Below are positions 27,527 to 36,161 of a DNA stretch of 64,000 bases, in pieces. The translations under genes and the position numbers were made by a program. The stretch's first letter is position 1. Every line of letters starts with the position of its first letter. Source of the DNA: Pontibaca methylaminivorans (GTDB taxonomy: Bacteria > Pseudomonadota > Alphaproteobacteria > Rhodobacterales > Rhodobacteraceae); assembly GCF_900156525.1 (NCBI RefSeq), contig NZ_FTPS01000001.1:434001-498000 (forward strand), written 5' to 3'. The notes below the pieces were generated by a model. The model ran no database searches and was not told the DNA's origin. It was given only the letters and a program-made list of their open reading frames with translations.

Positions 27527-28288
27527 ATGGTCAGCGGCATCACCGTCCATCCCATCGAGTTCACCGGCGCCGGCCCGGGCGATCCCGGGCTGCTGACGCT
27601 CGCCGCCCTGCGGGCGCTGGAGCAGGCCGATATCGTGCTGCACGACAGCCTCGTCGCGCCGGCGATCCTTGCCCTTGCCGGGCCGCAGGCCAGACTGATC
27701 GACGTGGGGAAACGGGGATTCGGCCGCTCCACCCCGCAGCAGGACATCAACCGCCTTCTGGTCGAACATGCAAACCGGGGCGCGCGCGTCGTGCGGCTGA
27801 AGGCCGGCGATCCGACCATATTCGCCCGCCTCGACGAGGAACTGACCGCCTGCGAGGCCGCCGGCATCCCCTGGAACATCACCCCCGGCATCACCGCCGC
27901 CGCCGCGGCTGCCGCGAGCCTCGGGCAAAGCCAGACGCAGCGCGGGCGCAACCGTTCTCTGCGCTACCTGACCGGCCACGACGCCGAGGGGCTGGCCGAA
28001 CACGACTGGGCCATGCTCGCCCGCCCCGGTGCGGTCGCGGCGCTTTACATGGGCAAGACGGCCGCGCGCTTCGTGCAGGGGCGCCTGCTCATGCACGGGG
28101 CCGGCCCTGAAATCCCGGTCAGCGTGATCGAGAACGCCTCCTGTCTGGATGAGCGCATCCTCGCGACGACGCTCGCCGCCCTTCCCGAAACCCTTGCCGC
28201 GGCCCGCATGGACGGCCCGGCGCTGATCTGGCTCGGCCTTGCGCCCCGCGCTGTCCGGGCCGAACAGAAACGAAAGGAATCTGCCTGA
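27527..28288 (+). CDS. cobA: Uroporphyrinogen-III C-methyltransferase (siroheme branch)
   Basis: 253-residue SAM-dependent methyltransferase making precorrin-2, the siroheme precursor. TGAGPGDPGLLTLAALRAL is the family N-terminal signature; VVRLKAGDPTIFARLDEE and [17 protein letters not shown] are the substrate and SAM loops. It has no CysG-type dehydrogenase/ferrochelatase domain. As first gene of cobA-DUF2849-cysI-cysH-DUF934-fpr it supplies siroheme to the sulfite reductase. GAGAGGG lies before the ATG. Its stop and the next start overlap as TGATG. Confidence 0.93.
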   Translation: MVSGITVHPIEFTGAGPGDPGLLTLAALRALEQADIVLHDSLVAPAILALAGPQARLIDVGKRGFGRSTPQQDINRLLVEHANRGARVVRLKAGDPTIFARLDEELTACEAAGIPWNITPGITAAAAAAASLGQSQTQRGRNRSLRYLTGHDAEGLAEHDWAMLARPGAVAALYMGKTAARFVQGRLLMHGAGPEIPVSVIENASCLDERILATTLAALPETLAAARMDGPALIWLGLAPRAVRAEQKRKESA

Positions 28289-28599
28289 TGGCTTCCCGTC
28301 CCTTCACCCCCAAGGTCGTCACCGCCAATGATCTTCTGATCGGTGACGTGATCTACCAGACCGCCGACGACACATGGACGCGCGAGCTTGCGCTGGCCGA
28401 AGTCCTTACCGACGAGGCCGATGCCCAGCTGCGCCTGCTTCATGCCGAACGCCAGCAGCATCGCCTGTCCGGCGCCTATCTGGCCGATGTCGTCGCCACG
28501 CCCGAGGGCCCCCGGCCCGCGCATTTCCGCGAAGGCTTTCGCGCGCGCGGCCCCTCGAACCGTCCGCACGGCAAGCAGGAGCATCTTTCCCATGTATGA
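28288..28599 (+). CDS. DUF2849 domain protein
   Basis: 103 residues, small soluble protein of the DUF2849 family that accompanies sulfite reductase in many alphaproteobacteria. Visible are KVVTANDLLIGDVIYQT near the N-terminus and VVATPEGPRPAHFREGFRARGPSNRPHGKQ at the end. A role in electron transfer or cofactor handling for CysI has been suggested by context only. It overlaps cobA by one base and cysI by eight. Confidence 0.88.
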   Translation: MASRPFTPKVVTANDLLIGDVIYQTADDTWTRELALAEVLTDEADAQLRLLHAERQQHRLSGAYLADVVATPEGPRPAHFREGFRARGPSNRPHGKQEHLSHV

Positions 28600-30259
28600 G
28601 CAAAGCGAATTCGACGCGGCCTTTCTGGCCCGGCGCACCAGCCAGTTCCGCGCACAGGCGGAACGGCGGGTCAGCGGCGCGCTCACCGAGGGCGAATTCC
28701 TGCCGCTGCGTCTCAAGAACGGGCTGTACCTGCAGCTTCACTCCTACATGCTGCGGGTGGCGATCCCCTACGGCACGCTGAGCGGCCCCCAGCTGCGCGC
28801 GCTCGCCCAGGTGGCCGAGCAGTGGGACAAGGGCTATGGCCATTTCACCACGCGCCAGAACATGCAGTTCCACTGGCCGGCGCTTCAGGATGTGCCCGAC
28901 ATACTCGCCACGCTCAATTCGGTCGGGCTGCATTCGGTGCAGACCAGCGGCAACACGGTGCGCAACACCACCTCCGACCCCCATGCCGGCGCGGCGGCGG
29001 ATGAAGTGACCGATCCCCGCCCGCTGGCCGAACTGATCCGGCAATGGTCCACCGACCACCCCGAATTCCAGTTCCTGGGGCGCAAATTCAAGATCTGCGT
29101 GATCGCCAGTCCCGCCGACCGGGCGGTGATGCGCTCGAACGACATCGGGCTGCGCATCGTCGAACGTGACGGCGCGCGCGGGGTGCAGGTCTTTGTGGGC
29201 GGCGGGCTTGGCCGCACACCGTTCCTCTCGACCGAGATCAGCGATTTCGTTCCGCTCGACGATCTGCTCGCCTATATCGAATCCATTCTCTACGTCTACA
29301 ACCGCTTCGGGCGGCGCGACAACAAGTGGAAGGCGCGCATCAAGATCCTGGTGCAGGAGATGGGCATCGAGCGCCTGCGCGAGAAGGTCGAGGAACAACT
29401 GCCGCTGCGCCGCAGCCTCTATCCGGGTGATACGGTGCGCCGGGAACTGGCCGTGATCGAGGCACGTTTCGCGCGCCCCGATCTGCGCAGCGCGCCGCTC
29501 GACGGCTTTCACGCGGCCTATGATGCGGACCCGGTGTTCCGCTCCTTCGTCGATACCAACGCCGAGGCGCACCGTGACCCGCAACATGCGATCGTTGCCA
29601 TCAGCCTCAAGGCGCCGGGGGCCACTCCGGGCGACGCGAGCGCGGAACAGCTGCGCCTGCTTGCCGATCTGGCCGAGCAGTATTCGCATGGCGAACTGCG
29701 CGTGACGCTCGACCAGAACGTGGTGCTACCGCATGTGCACCGCGCCGATCTGCCGGCGCTTCACCGGGCGCTGAAGCCTGCGGGGCTCGCCACCGCGAAT
29801 ATCGGGCTTGCAACGGATATCGTCTCCTGCCCGGGCATGGATTACTGCACGCTTGCAACCGCGCGCTCGATTCCGGTCGCACAGGCGATCGCCGCCCGGG
29901 TCGAACAGCTTCGGCTGGAGCACGCGGTCGGATCGTTCAAGATCCGCATGTCGGGCTGCATCAATGCCTGCGGGCACCACCATCTTGGCCATGTGGGCAT
30001 CCTCGGGCTCGACCGCGCCGGCGTCGAAAACTACCAGATCACGCTCGGCGGCGATCCCGGCGAGACCGCGGCGCTCGGCGCCCGCATGGGGCCGGGATTT
30101 GCCGCAGACGAGGTCGTGCCCGCCATCGAGCGGCTGATCATGGCCTATCTCGACTTGCGTATCTCTTCGGAGGAGAGCTTTATCGAAACCCTGCGGCGCC
30201 TCGGGGTCGAGCCGTTCAAGGCGGCCCTCTACCCCCCGGCCGCCATGGCCGCCGAGTAA
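28592..30259 (+). CDS. cysI: Sulfite reductase hemoprotein (nitrite/sulfite reductase family)
   Basis: 555-residue siroheme/4Fe-4S reductase that turns sulfite into sulfide. Two ferredoxin-like half-domains (about 45-110 and 335-400) flank two siroheme-binding domains. The cluster/siroheme ligands are Cys413 and Cys419 (SCPGMDYCT) and Cys456 and Cys460 (SGCINACGHHHLG). Electron supply is probably via ferredoxin and the Fpr encoded downstream, since no CysJ flavoprotein is present. The ATG at 28592 follows AGGAG; it overlaps DUF2849. Confidence 0.92.
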   Translation: MYEQSEFDAAFLARRTSQFRAQAERRVSGALTEGEFLPLRLKNGLYLQLHSYMLRVAIPYGTLSGPQLRALAQVAEQWDKGYGHFTTRQNMQFHWPALQDVPDILATLNSVGLHSVQTSGNTVRNTTSDPHAGAAADEVTDPRPLAELIRQWSTDHPEFQFLGRKFKICVIASPADRAVMRSNDIGLRIVERDGARGVQVFVGGGLGRTPFLSTEISDFVPLDDLLAYIESILYVYNRFGRRDNKWKARIKILVQEMGIERLREKVEEQLPLRRSLYPGDTVRRELAVIEARFARPDLRSAPLDGFHAAYDADPVFRSFVDTNAEAHRDPQHAIVAISLKAPGATPGDASAEQLRLLADLAEQYSHGELRVTLDQNVVLPHVHRADLPALHRALKPAGLATANIGLATDIVSCPGMDYCTLATARSIPVAQAIAARVEQLRLEHAVGSFKIRMSGCINACGHHHLGHVGILGLDRAGVENYQITLGGDPGETAALGARMGPGFAADEVVPAIERLIMAYLDLRISSEESFIETLRRLGVEPFKAALYPPAAMAAE

Positions 30260-30264
30260 GATCC

Positions 30265-31029
30265 ATGCTTCAGATACTCAACAACACGAACGCTCCGCCC
30301 GACACGGCGGATCCGCCCGCCCTTGCGGCACGGGTCGCGGCGCTGAACCACAGGTTCCGCCACCACAGCGCTCATGACGTGCTGACCCATGCCCTGCACG
30401 GGATGGAGCGGATCGCGCTGGTTTCGAGTTTCGGCGCCGAATCGGTGGTGCTTCTGCATATGGCGGCGGTGATCGACCAGGCGACCCCGGTGCTGTTCAT
30501 CGACACCGAGATGCTGTTCACCGAAACGCTGGTCTATCAGCGCGAGGTGGCCGAGCGGCTCGGCCTCAGCAACCTGCGCATCCTGCGCGGCGCCGACATC
30601 GCCCGCCACGACCCGGACGGCACGTTGCACCTGCGCGACCCCGACGCCTGCTGTGCGCTGCGCAAGACCGCGCCGCTCGAGGCCGCGCTCCAGGGGTTCG
30701 AGGGCTGGATCACCGGGCGCAAGCGGTTCCAGTCCAGCACCCGGGCCCGGCTCGATTTCTTCGAGGTCGAGAAGGGCGCGGCGCGGATCAAGGTCAACCC
30801 CCTCGCCTGGTGGAGCACGCAGGATCTGCGCGATTACATGGAGGAAAACCGCCTGCCCCGGCATCCGCTGGTTGCGCGCGGCTATGCCTCGATCGGCTGC
30901 GCCCCCTGCACATCGCCCGTCAGCGCCGGAGAGGATCCGCGCGCCGGCCGCTGGCGGGGCCGTGACAAGGAAGAATGCGGCATCCACTTCGTCAACGGAC
31001 GGGCCGAACGAGAGGAGACCCCGAAATGA
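30265..31029 (+). CDS. cysH: Adenylyl-sulfate (APS) reductase, CysH family
   Basis: 254 residues, reduces activated sulfate to sulfite. The N-type PP-loop region ALVSSFGAESVVLLHM binds the nucleotide. Cluster cysteines typical for the 4Fe-4S APS-reducing type are visible: Cys129-Cys130 (DACCALRK) and Cys212/Cys215 (IGCAPCTSP). The catalytic Cys238 is in EECGIH. Classical PAPS reductases lack the cluster cysteines, so this enzyme probably uses APS directly. It overlaps the DUF934 gene by four bases. Confidence 0.92.
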   Translation: MLQILNNTNAPPDTADPPALAARVAALNHRFRHHSAHDVLTHALHGMERIALVSSFGAESVVLLHMAAVIDQATPVLFIDTEMLFTETLVYQREVAERLGLSNLRILRGADIARHDPDGTLHLRDPDACCALRKTAPLEAALQGFEGWITGRKRFQSSTRARLDFFEVEKGAARIKVNPLAWWSTQDLRDYMEENRLPRHPLVARGYASIGCAPCTSPVSAGEDPRAGRWRGRDKEECGIHFVNGRAEREETPK

Positions 31030-31481
31030 GCGTCATCGTCACCGACGACGGCTTTGCGCCGGACAACTGGAGCGGCGGCTTTGCCGATCCGGCCGATCCG
31101 GGCGCACGGGCCATCGAGCTTGATCCCGAGGCCGACCTCGAGGCACTGGCGCCGCGCTTTGCGTCGCTCGAGATGATCCGCGTACAGTTCCCCGTCTTTC
31201 GCGACGGGCGCGGTTTTTCCATCGCGCGGCAGTTGCGGCTGCTGGGTTATCGCGGGCGGCTGCGCGCCGCCGGACATGTGCTGGCCGACCAGTACGCCAT
31301 GGCGCGGCGCTGCGGTTTCGACGAGATCGAGATCGACGCGGACCTGGCGGCGCGCCAGCCCGAAGAGCACTGGCTGGCCCGCGCCGACTGGGCCGTGCTC
31401 GACTATCAGGAGCGCCTGCGGCGCGACGCCGCGCTTATCGGCTGGCAATCCCCCGCCTCCATGACTTATATCAATGACTGA
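31026..31481 (+). CDS. DUF934 protein of the sulfur assimilation operon
   Basis: 151 residues, DUF934 family. The stretch FPVFRDGRGFSIARQLRLLGYRGRLRAAGHVLADQY (about 57-92) is its hallmark. These proteins are almost always encoded with sulfite reductase and APS reductase and are annotated only as oxidoreductase-associated; the biochemical role is unknown. The start overlaps the cysH stop (ATGA). Confidence 0.9.
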   Translation: MSVIVTDDGFAPDNWSGGFADPADPGARAIELDPEADLEALAPRFASLEMIRVQFPVFRDGRGFSIARQLRLLGYRGRLRAAGHVLADQYAMARRCGFDEIEIDADLAARQPEEHWLARADWAVLDYQERLRRDAALIGWQSPASMTYIND

Positions 31482-31517
31482 AGGAAAGGGTCGGGTTATG
31501 CCCGGCCGCATAGGAAA

Positions 31518-32336
31518 ATGACCGAGCTGACCGAATTGAACCAGGCCACCGCAACCAAGATCGCCACCCTGCCCGATGCCCAGACCGTGACCGAAGTCCG
31601 GCACTGGAGCGACCGGCTGTTCTCGTTCCGTGTGACGCGGCCGCGCTCGCTGCGCTTCCGCTCGGGAGAGTTCGTGATGATCGGGCTGCTTGGCGATAAC
31701 GGCAAGCCGCTGCTGCGGGCCTATTCCATCGCCTCGCCCTCCTGGGACGAGGAACTTGAATTCTACTCGATCAAGGTGCCGGACGGGCCGCTAACCAGCC
31801 GGCTCCAGCATATCCAGCCGGGCGACGAGATCATCCTGCGCCCCAAGCCCGTCGGCACGCTGGTGCATGATGCGCTGCTGCCCGGAAAACGCATCTGGTT
31901 CTTTGCCACCGGCACCGGGTTTGCGCCCTTCGCCTCGCTGCTGCGCGACCCCGAGACCTATGAGAATTACGACGAGGTGATCATCACCCACACCTGCCGC
32001 ACCGTGGCCGGGCTGGAATATGGCCGCCAGTTGATCGAGAAGCTGGAAGAGGATCCGCTGATCGGCGAGATGGTCGCGGGAAAGCTGCGCTATTACCCGA
32101 CCACCACCCGCGAGGACAGCCCGCATATGGGGCGGATCACCACCCTGCTGAAGGACGGCACCGTGTTCCGCGACCTCGGGATCGACCCGATCAGCCCCGA
32201 GACCGATCGCGCGATGGTCTGCGGCAGCCTGAACTTCAACCGCGACCTCAAGGAACTGCTGGAAAGCTACGGGTTGCGCGAAGGCGCGAATTCCGAGCCG
32301 CGCGAATATGTGGTGGAAAAGGCGTTCGTCGGCTGA
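31518..32336 (+). CDS. fpr: Ferredoxin-NADP+ reductase
   Basis: 272-residue flavoprotein. The FAD-binding barrel includes FRVTRPRSLRFRSGEFVMIGL and RAYSIASPSWDEELEFYSIKV; the NADP domain has FATGTGFAPFASLLRDPE and MVCGSLNFNRDLKELL, ending with a conserved YVVEKAF C-terminus as in bacterial subclass I Fprs. It likely reduces the ferredoxin that feeds CysI, which fits its position at the end of the operon; it may also serve general redox needs. A strong hairpin lies 58 bases after the stop. Confidence 0.93.
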   Translation: MTELTELNQATATKIATLPDAQTVTEVRHWSDRLFSFRVTRPRSLRFRSGEFVMIGLLGDNGKPLLRAYSIASPSWDEELEFYSIKVPDGPLTSRLQHIQPGDEIILRPKPVGTLVHDALLPGKRIWFFATGTGFAPFASLLRDPETYENYDEVIITHTCRTVAGLEYGRQLIEKLEEDPLIGEMVAGKLRYYPTTTREDSPHMGRITTLLKDGTVFRDLGIDPISPETDRAMVCGSLNFNRDLKELLESYGLREGANSEPREYVVEKAFVG

Positions 32337-32394
32337 CAGGCGGTTCCCGCCCGCCCCGCCGGGGCGGATGCGACAACCGGCAAGCATATGTGAA

Positions 32395-32424
32395 AAGGCC
32401 GCGGCAACCGGATGCCGCGGCCTT
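32395..32424. terminator. Strong bidirectional terminator between fpr and the acidic protein gene
   Basis: AAGGCCGCGGCA pairs perfectly over 12 bases with TGCCGCGGCCTT around a six-base loop. On the minus strand it is followed by TTTTCA, on the plus strand by GATCATTTC. It separates convergent genes and probably ends both. Confidence 0.85.
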
Positions 32425-32466
32425 GATCATTTCTGTTCCCGCCCGCCCCGGGCGCGCGGGACCGGC

Positions 32467-33045
32467 TCAGCGGGCAACCGCGGCGCGGATTTCGCTCAGC
32501 ACGGCGTTCAGGGCGACGGGGTTGTCGCGGGCTGCGGTCACGGCCGACTTCAGCGACTCCTTGCGGGCCTCGTCGAGATCCGAGTCGTCGATCGTCTGGA
32601 TCACCTGGTCGTAGTCGAAGCCTTCTTCCGTCATCGCGGCGTCTTCATCCGCATCGACCGCATCATCGGTCGCGCCGGTGTCGGTGTCTTCGGTGTCGAC
32701 GGTATCGGTTTCGACGGTATCGGTGTCGATGGTATCGGTGTCGGTCGTCACGTCGTCCGTGGATTCGACATCTTCGGGCTCGGTGCCCGCGGACGAGGTC
32801 ACGTCGTCGGCGGCCGCGTCGTCGGCGGGCGCGGTATCGGCGTCGTCAAGGTCGCTCCCGGTGTCGATTTCGTCGTTTTCCAGGGCATCCGCATCCCCGG
32901 TGTCGTCGATCAGGCCCGGCTCGTCGGTGGTGGCTTCGGGCTCCGTGGTCTCGATCACGGAATCGGTGCCCTGCTGGGTCTGATACCAGTAGATGCCGCC
33001 GCCAATCACGATCACGGCAATAATGATGGCAATGATGCCCCTCAT
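32467..33045 (-). CDS. Membrane-anchored, highly acidic Asp/Thr-repeat protein
   Basis: 192 residues. An N-terminal hydrophobic helix (about 4-20; IIAIIIAVIVIGGGIYWY) is followed by a very acidic low-complexity region of Asp, Glu and Thr. Its core near residues 95-125 is a DT-rich repeat (DTDT, ETDT). A short folded-looking C-terminus (about 140-192; DYDQVIQTIDDSDLDEARKE type) ends the protein. It is probably anchored in the inner membrane with the acidic part in the periplasm. AGGAG lies eight bases before the ATG at 33045; the GTG three codons upstream is less well placed. No family is recognised. Confidence 0.75.
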   Translation of the reverse strand: MRGIIAIIIAVIVIGGGIYWYQTQQGTDSVIETTEPEATTDEPGLIDDTGDADALENDEIDTGSDLDDADTAPADDAAADDVTSSAGTEPEDVESTDDVTTDTDTIDTDTVETDTVDTEDTDTGATDDAVDADEDAAMTEEGFDYDQVIQTIDDSDLDEARKESLKSAVTAARDNPVALNAVLSEIRAAVAR

Positions 33046-33249
33046 CGTCGTCACTCCTGTGTCATTATTGTCCCCGCGACAAGCGGGTCCGCAGTTGCAA
33101 CAATTTCCCTGTCATATCCCATGACGCGAATTGTCATGATGCGAATGAGCGCCTGGAGCCGCTTTGTAAAGCAATATTGCAGCTTGAACCGGCCAACCGG
33201 CAAAGTTAGGCTTGCGCGCAGGTGTCACCACCCGTTTTTCGTCCCAATC

Positions 33250-33265
33250 AAGGAGCAAATCCATA
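33250..33265 (+). promoter_or_regulatory. Shine-Dalgarno and AUA start of infC
   Basis: AAGGAG (33250-33255), a seven-base spacer, then ATA (33263-33265) in frame with IF3. No ATG, GTG or TTG occurs at this spacing. Rare start codons on infC (AUU in E. coli) are the basis of IF3 autoregulation. Confidence 0.75.
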
Positions 33266-33814
33266 GCCCGCAGACCCCACAACGCGCCGCCGACCCGCGA
33301 CACCGGCCCGCGCGTGAACGAGAAGATCCGCGCCCCTGAAATCCGTCTGATCGGGGCCGAAGGCGAAAATGTCGGCGTGGTCACGCCGGAACGAGCAATG
33401 TCGCTGGCCGAGGAAGCCGGTCTCGATCTGGTCGAGATTTCCCCGAACGCCACTCCGCCCGTTTGCAAGATCATGGATTTCGGCAAGTTCAAATACGAAC
33501 AGCAGAAACGTGAGAACGAGGCGCGCAAGAAACAGAAGACCATCGACATCAAGGAGGTCAAGTTCCGCCCCAACACGGACAAGGGCGACTATGACGTCAA
33601 GATGCGCAACGTCACACGGTTTCTGGAAGACGGTGACAAGGTCAAGATCACGCTGCGGTTCCGCGGCCGCGAGATGGCGCACCAGAACATCGGGCGCGAG
33701 CTGCTCGAACGCGTGGCCGAGGACACCAAGGACATCGGCAGGGTCGAGAACTTTCCCAAGATGGAAGGCCGCCAGATGGTGATGCTGATCGGCCCGCTTC
33801 CGCAGAAAAGCTGA
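33263..33814 (+). CDS. infC: Translation initiation factor IF-3
   Basis: 183 residues from an ATA start codon. The N-terminal domain contains [23 protein letters not shown] and [15 protein letters not shown]; the C-terminal domain contains [18 protein letters not shown] and ends with the family [13 protein letters not shown]3 binds the 30S subunit and proofreads initiator tRNA and start codon; rare start codons on its own mRNA give autoregulation. The lead residues [20 protein letters not shown] match alphaproteobacterial IF3, and a GTG at 33314 would remove them and lacks a Shine-Dalgarno. The usual neighbours rpmI-rplT are not here. Confidence 0.93.
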   Translation: MARRPHNAPPTRDTGPRVNEKIRAPEIRLIGAEGENVGVVTPERAMSLAEEAGLDLVEISPNATPPVCKIMDFGKFKYEQQKRENEARKKQKTIDIKEVKFRPNTDKGDYDVKMRNVTRFLEDGDKVKITLRFRGREMAHQNIGRELLERVAEDTKDIGRVENFPKMEGRQMVMLIGPLPQKS

Positions 33815-33870
33815 CGCCGTCTCGGGCGGGCGCCCGGCCAGGATCCGCCCGGCGATGCCCACAAAATGCC

Positions 33871-33907
33871 ACCGCCCCGGAGATTTCCCCGGGGCGGTTT
33901 TCTTTTG
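33871..33907 (+). terminator. Rho-independent terminator of infC
   Basis: ACCGCCCCGG (33871-33880) pairs with CCGGGGCGGT (33889-33898), eight-base loop, followed by TTTCTTTTG. It begins 57 bases after the infC stop and also lies just past the opposing OmpA-like gene's stop. Confidence 0.9.
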
Positions 33908-33944
33908 TCCGTGCCGGACGGGGCCGGTGGCCCCGCCGCGCCGC

Positions 33945-36161
33945 TTACTGCAACAGCGTCGTGATGTTGCGCACGAGCGCACGGCGGTTCGCCGGCTCCG
34001 CCTTTTCGGTCCGCACCTTCAGGTAGTGCTCGCCATAGCCCTGCGTGATCATGTTCTCGGGCGGCACGTCGAAATACTGCGTCAGCGCCAGCGCCACGGT
34101 TTCCGCCCGCCGGTCCGACAGCGCGAGGTTATAGGCGTCGTCCCCGACCGCATCGGTATGTCCCTCGACCAGCAGCACGGTGCGGGGCTCGCGGCGGATC
34201 AGGTCCTTGATCGCGCTGCCCAATGCTGCGAGTTCCCGCGCCTTGTCGGGCGAGATCGCGGCCGAGCCGGTGGCAAAGGTGATCGTCTCGACCTCGATTT
34301 CGGGGGCCAGTTCGCGCAACTGGCGGATCGAGCGCACCTGCTCGAGCGAGAAGCTGCGGTTCACATCGCCGCGCAGCTCGGCCTCGAGCGCCCGGGCCAG
34401 CTGTTCCTCACGGCTGCCCCCGGGCGAGGCGACAAAGGCGTTGCGGCGGCTGTCGGCCCGGGGCAGTTCGGAAACGGTGATCGGCGCGATCTCGCGCGTG
34501 TCGTCGAAAAGCAGGTATTCCTCGCCGCTGGCCAGGATCTTCGACCGGCGCAGCACCGTGCCGTCGGCGCCCCGGATGGTGACGACGCGGCTGCCATCCG
34601 TGTTGACCACGGTGTTGCGCGTCGATCCGTCCGCGAAGGTCTCGGTGCCGACATTCGCACCGGGCCGGCGCAGCAGCGCATCGTCGTCCTTGAGCACGGC
34701 CAATTGCCCGTCCCGGTCCACCACCACACGGTCCCCGGAGTTGGACACGACCTTGTCGCCATTGGTCAGCACCGCGCCGACCGCGGCCGCGCCGAGCCCG
34801 AGCAGCAGCGCCTTTTCAAAGGTGCTGAAACGGTCCTTGTCCTCTTCCGGGGCCTCGGCCTCGGTCGCGCTGCCGGCGCCGAGCAGGCGGGTCGCGAATT
34901 CCTCGCTGGCCGAGCGCACGTCGCCTTCCTCGATGGTCCGGGTCTCGACCTCGCCACCGTCCTCGGCCTCGTCGTCGCCGGCGGCTGCGGCTGCGGCCGG
35001 CTCCTGTTCGGCACGGCGCTCGGCGGCGCGGGTGGCGCGCTCGACCTCCTCGCGGATTTCTTCCTCGGCTTCCTCTTCGGATTGTGCCTCATCGGCATCC
35101 GCGTCGGCCTCGGTCGCGCCGGTGGCTTCGTCCGTTCCGGTGGCTTCGTCCGGCTCGCCGGATTCGGACTGGTCGCCGCCGGGCTCTGCAGCGGAATCCC
35201 CGTCCTCGACTCCGGGCTCATCGGCGGCGTCGCCTTCCGCCGCACCATCTTCCGCCGCACCGTCTGCGGTGCCGCTTTCGGTGCCATCCGTCCCGGCGTC
35301 TTCCGTTGCGCTCTGGTCGTCTGCCGCACCATCGCCCTCGGCGCTGGAATCCTCCGTGGCGGAGTCCTCCGGATTTTCCTCGGCCTCGCCTTCGGCGCCC
35401 GTTACCGCCGCGCCGGATTCCGCGCCGGTGGTTGCGCCGGATTCCGCCCCGTCCGCCGGGGCCTGGTCCTCGCCCTGCTGTTCAAGCTGCTTGCGCAGTT
35501 CGCTTTCAAGGTCGCCTTCTTCGGGCTCCGCGCCGCCGGATGCCTCGGCCTCATCGGCGGTCACGCCGTCATCCGTTCCGGTTGCCGGGTCAGTTCCCGG
35601 ATCTGCCGCCGGATCGGATTCGGTTTCAGGCGCGGTTTCGGCCTCTTCGGCGGCCGCCGGTTCATCTGCCGGCATCTCCGCAGCCGGGTCGGATTCGGGG
35701 GCGCTCTGCGGCTCCGCTTCGGGTTCGGGTTCGGCTTCGGCCTCGGTTTCCGGCGCACTTTCGGGGGCCGCCTCGGGCTCCGTATTCTCCGATTCCGCGG
35801 GAGCGGCCTGCGCATCATCCGGCTCCGCGGCGGGGGCCGGCTCATCTTCCGGCGCGCTCTCGTCCTGCGGCGCCTCCTCAGGCGCATTCTCATTACTTGG
35901 TGCGTCCTCGGCAGCCTCAGACTCGGCAGCCTCGGGCTCGGCCTCCCCCTCGGCCTGCGGTTCCTCGTCACCCTCGGCTTCGGATGCCTCCTGTTCCGCT
36001 TCGGTCTGTTCCGCTTCGGTGCCCTGGTCGGAGGCTTCGGGCAGGATTTCGGTCTCGGCGTCGCGCGCCTTGGGCGCGGTCTGCTGGGCCGGGACCGGCA
36101 AGGCGAGGCTGATGCTCAGGACCAGCGAAAGCGCCGTCGAAGAAAGGTAATTGTGTCGCAT
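33945..36161 (-). CDS. OmpA-family outer membrane protein with long acidic low-complexity region
   Basis: 738 residues. Signal peptide (about 1-25, ending PVPAQ). An extremely acidic Glu/Asp/Ala/Pro-rich low-complexity region follows (about 30-355), then a charged coiled-coil-like segment with EEIREEVERATRAAERRAE and a short Gly/Ala hydrophobic stretch (LLLGLGAAAVGAVL, about 440). A beta-rich part leads to the C-terminal OmpA peptidoglycan-binding domain (about 620-738; VEGHTDAVGDDAYNLALSDRRAE). It probably links outer surface and murein. The acidic block is over 300 residues, much longer than usual, and may vary in length between strains. The stop lies next to the infC terminator. Confidence 0.82.
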   Translation of the reverse strand: MRHNYLSSTALSLVLSISLALPVPAQQTAPKARDAETEILPEASDQGTEAEQTEAEQEASEAEGDEEPQAEGEAEPEAAESEAAEDAPSNENAPEEAPQDESAPEDEPAPAAEPDDAQAAPAESENTEPEAAPESAPETEAEAEPEPEAEPQSAPESDPAAEMPADEPAAAEEAETAPETESDPAADPGTDPATGTDDGVTADEAEASGGAEPEEGDLESELRKQLEQQGEDQAPADGAESGATTGAESGAAVTGAEGEAEENPEDSATEDSSAEGDGAADDQSATEDAGTDGTESGTADGAAEDGAAEGDAADEPGVEDGDSAAEPGGDQSESGEPDEATGTDEATGATEADADADEAQSEEEAEEEIREEVERATRAAERRAEQEPAAAAAAGDDEAEDGGEVETRTIEEGDVRSASEEFATRLLGAGSATEAEAPEEDKDRFSTFEKALLLGLGAAAVGAVLTNGDKVVSNSGDRVVVDRDGQLAVLKDDDALLRRPGANVGTETFADGSTRNTVVNTDGSRVVTIRGADGTVLRRSKILASGEEYLLFDDTREIAPITVSELPRADSRRNAFVASPGGSREEQLARALEAELRGDVNRSFSLEQVRSIRQLRELAPEIEVETITFATGSAAISPDKARELAALGSAIKDLIRREPRTVLLVEGHTDAVGDDAYNLALSDRRAETVALALTQYFDVPPENMITQGYGEHYLKVRTEKAEPANRRALVRNITTLLQ

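Noticed and set aside
32680-32760. Repeated GGTATCGGTGTCGA-like units, considered as a CRISPR or regulatory array
   Set aside because: They are codon-level repeats encoding Asp-Thr in the acidic protein, without spacers.
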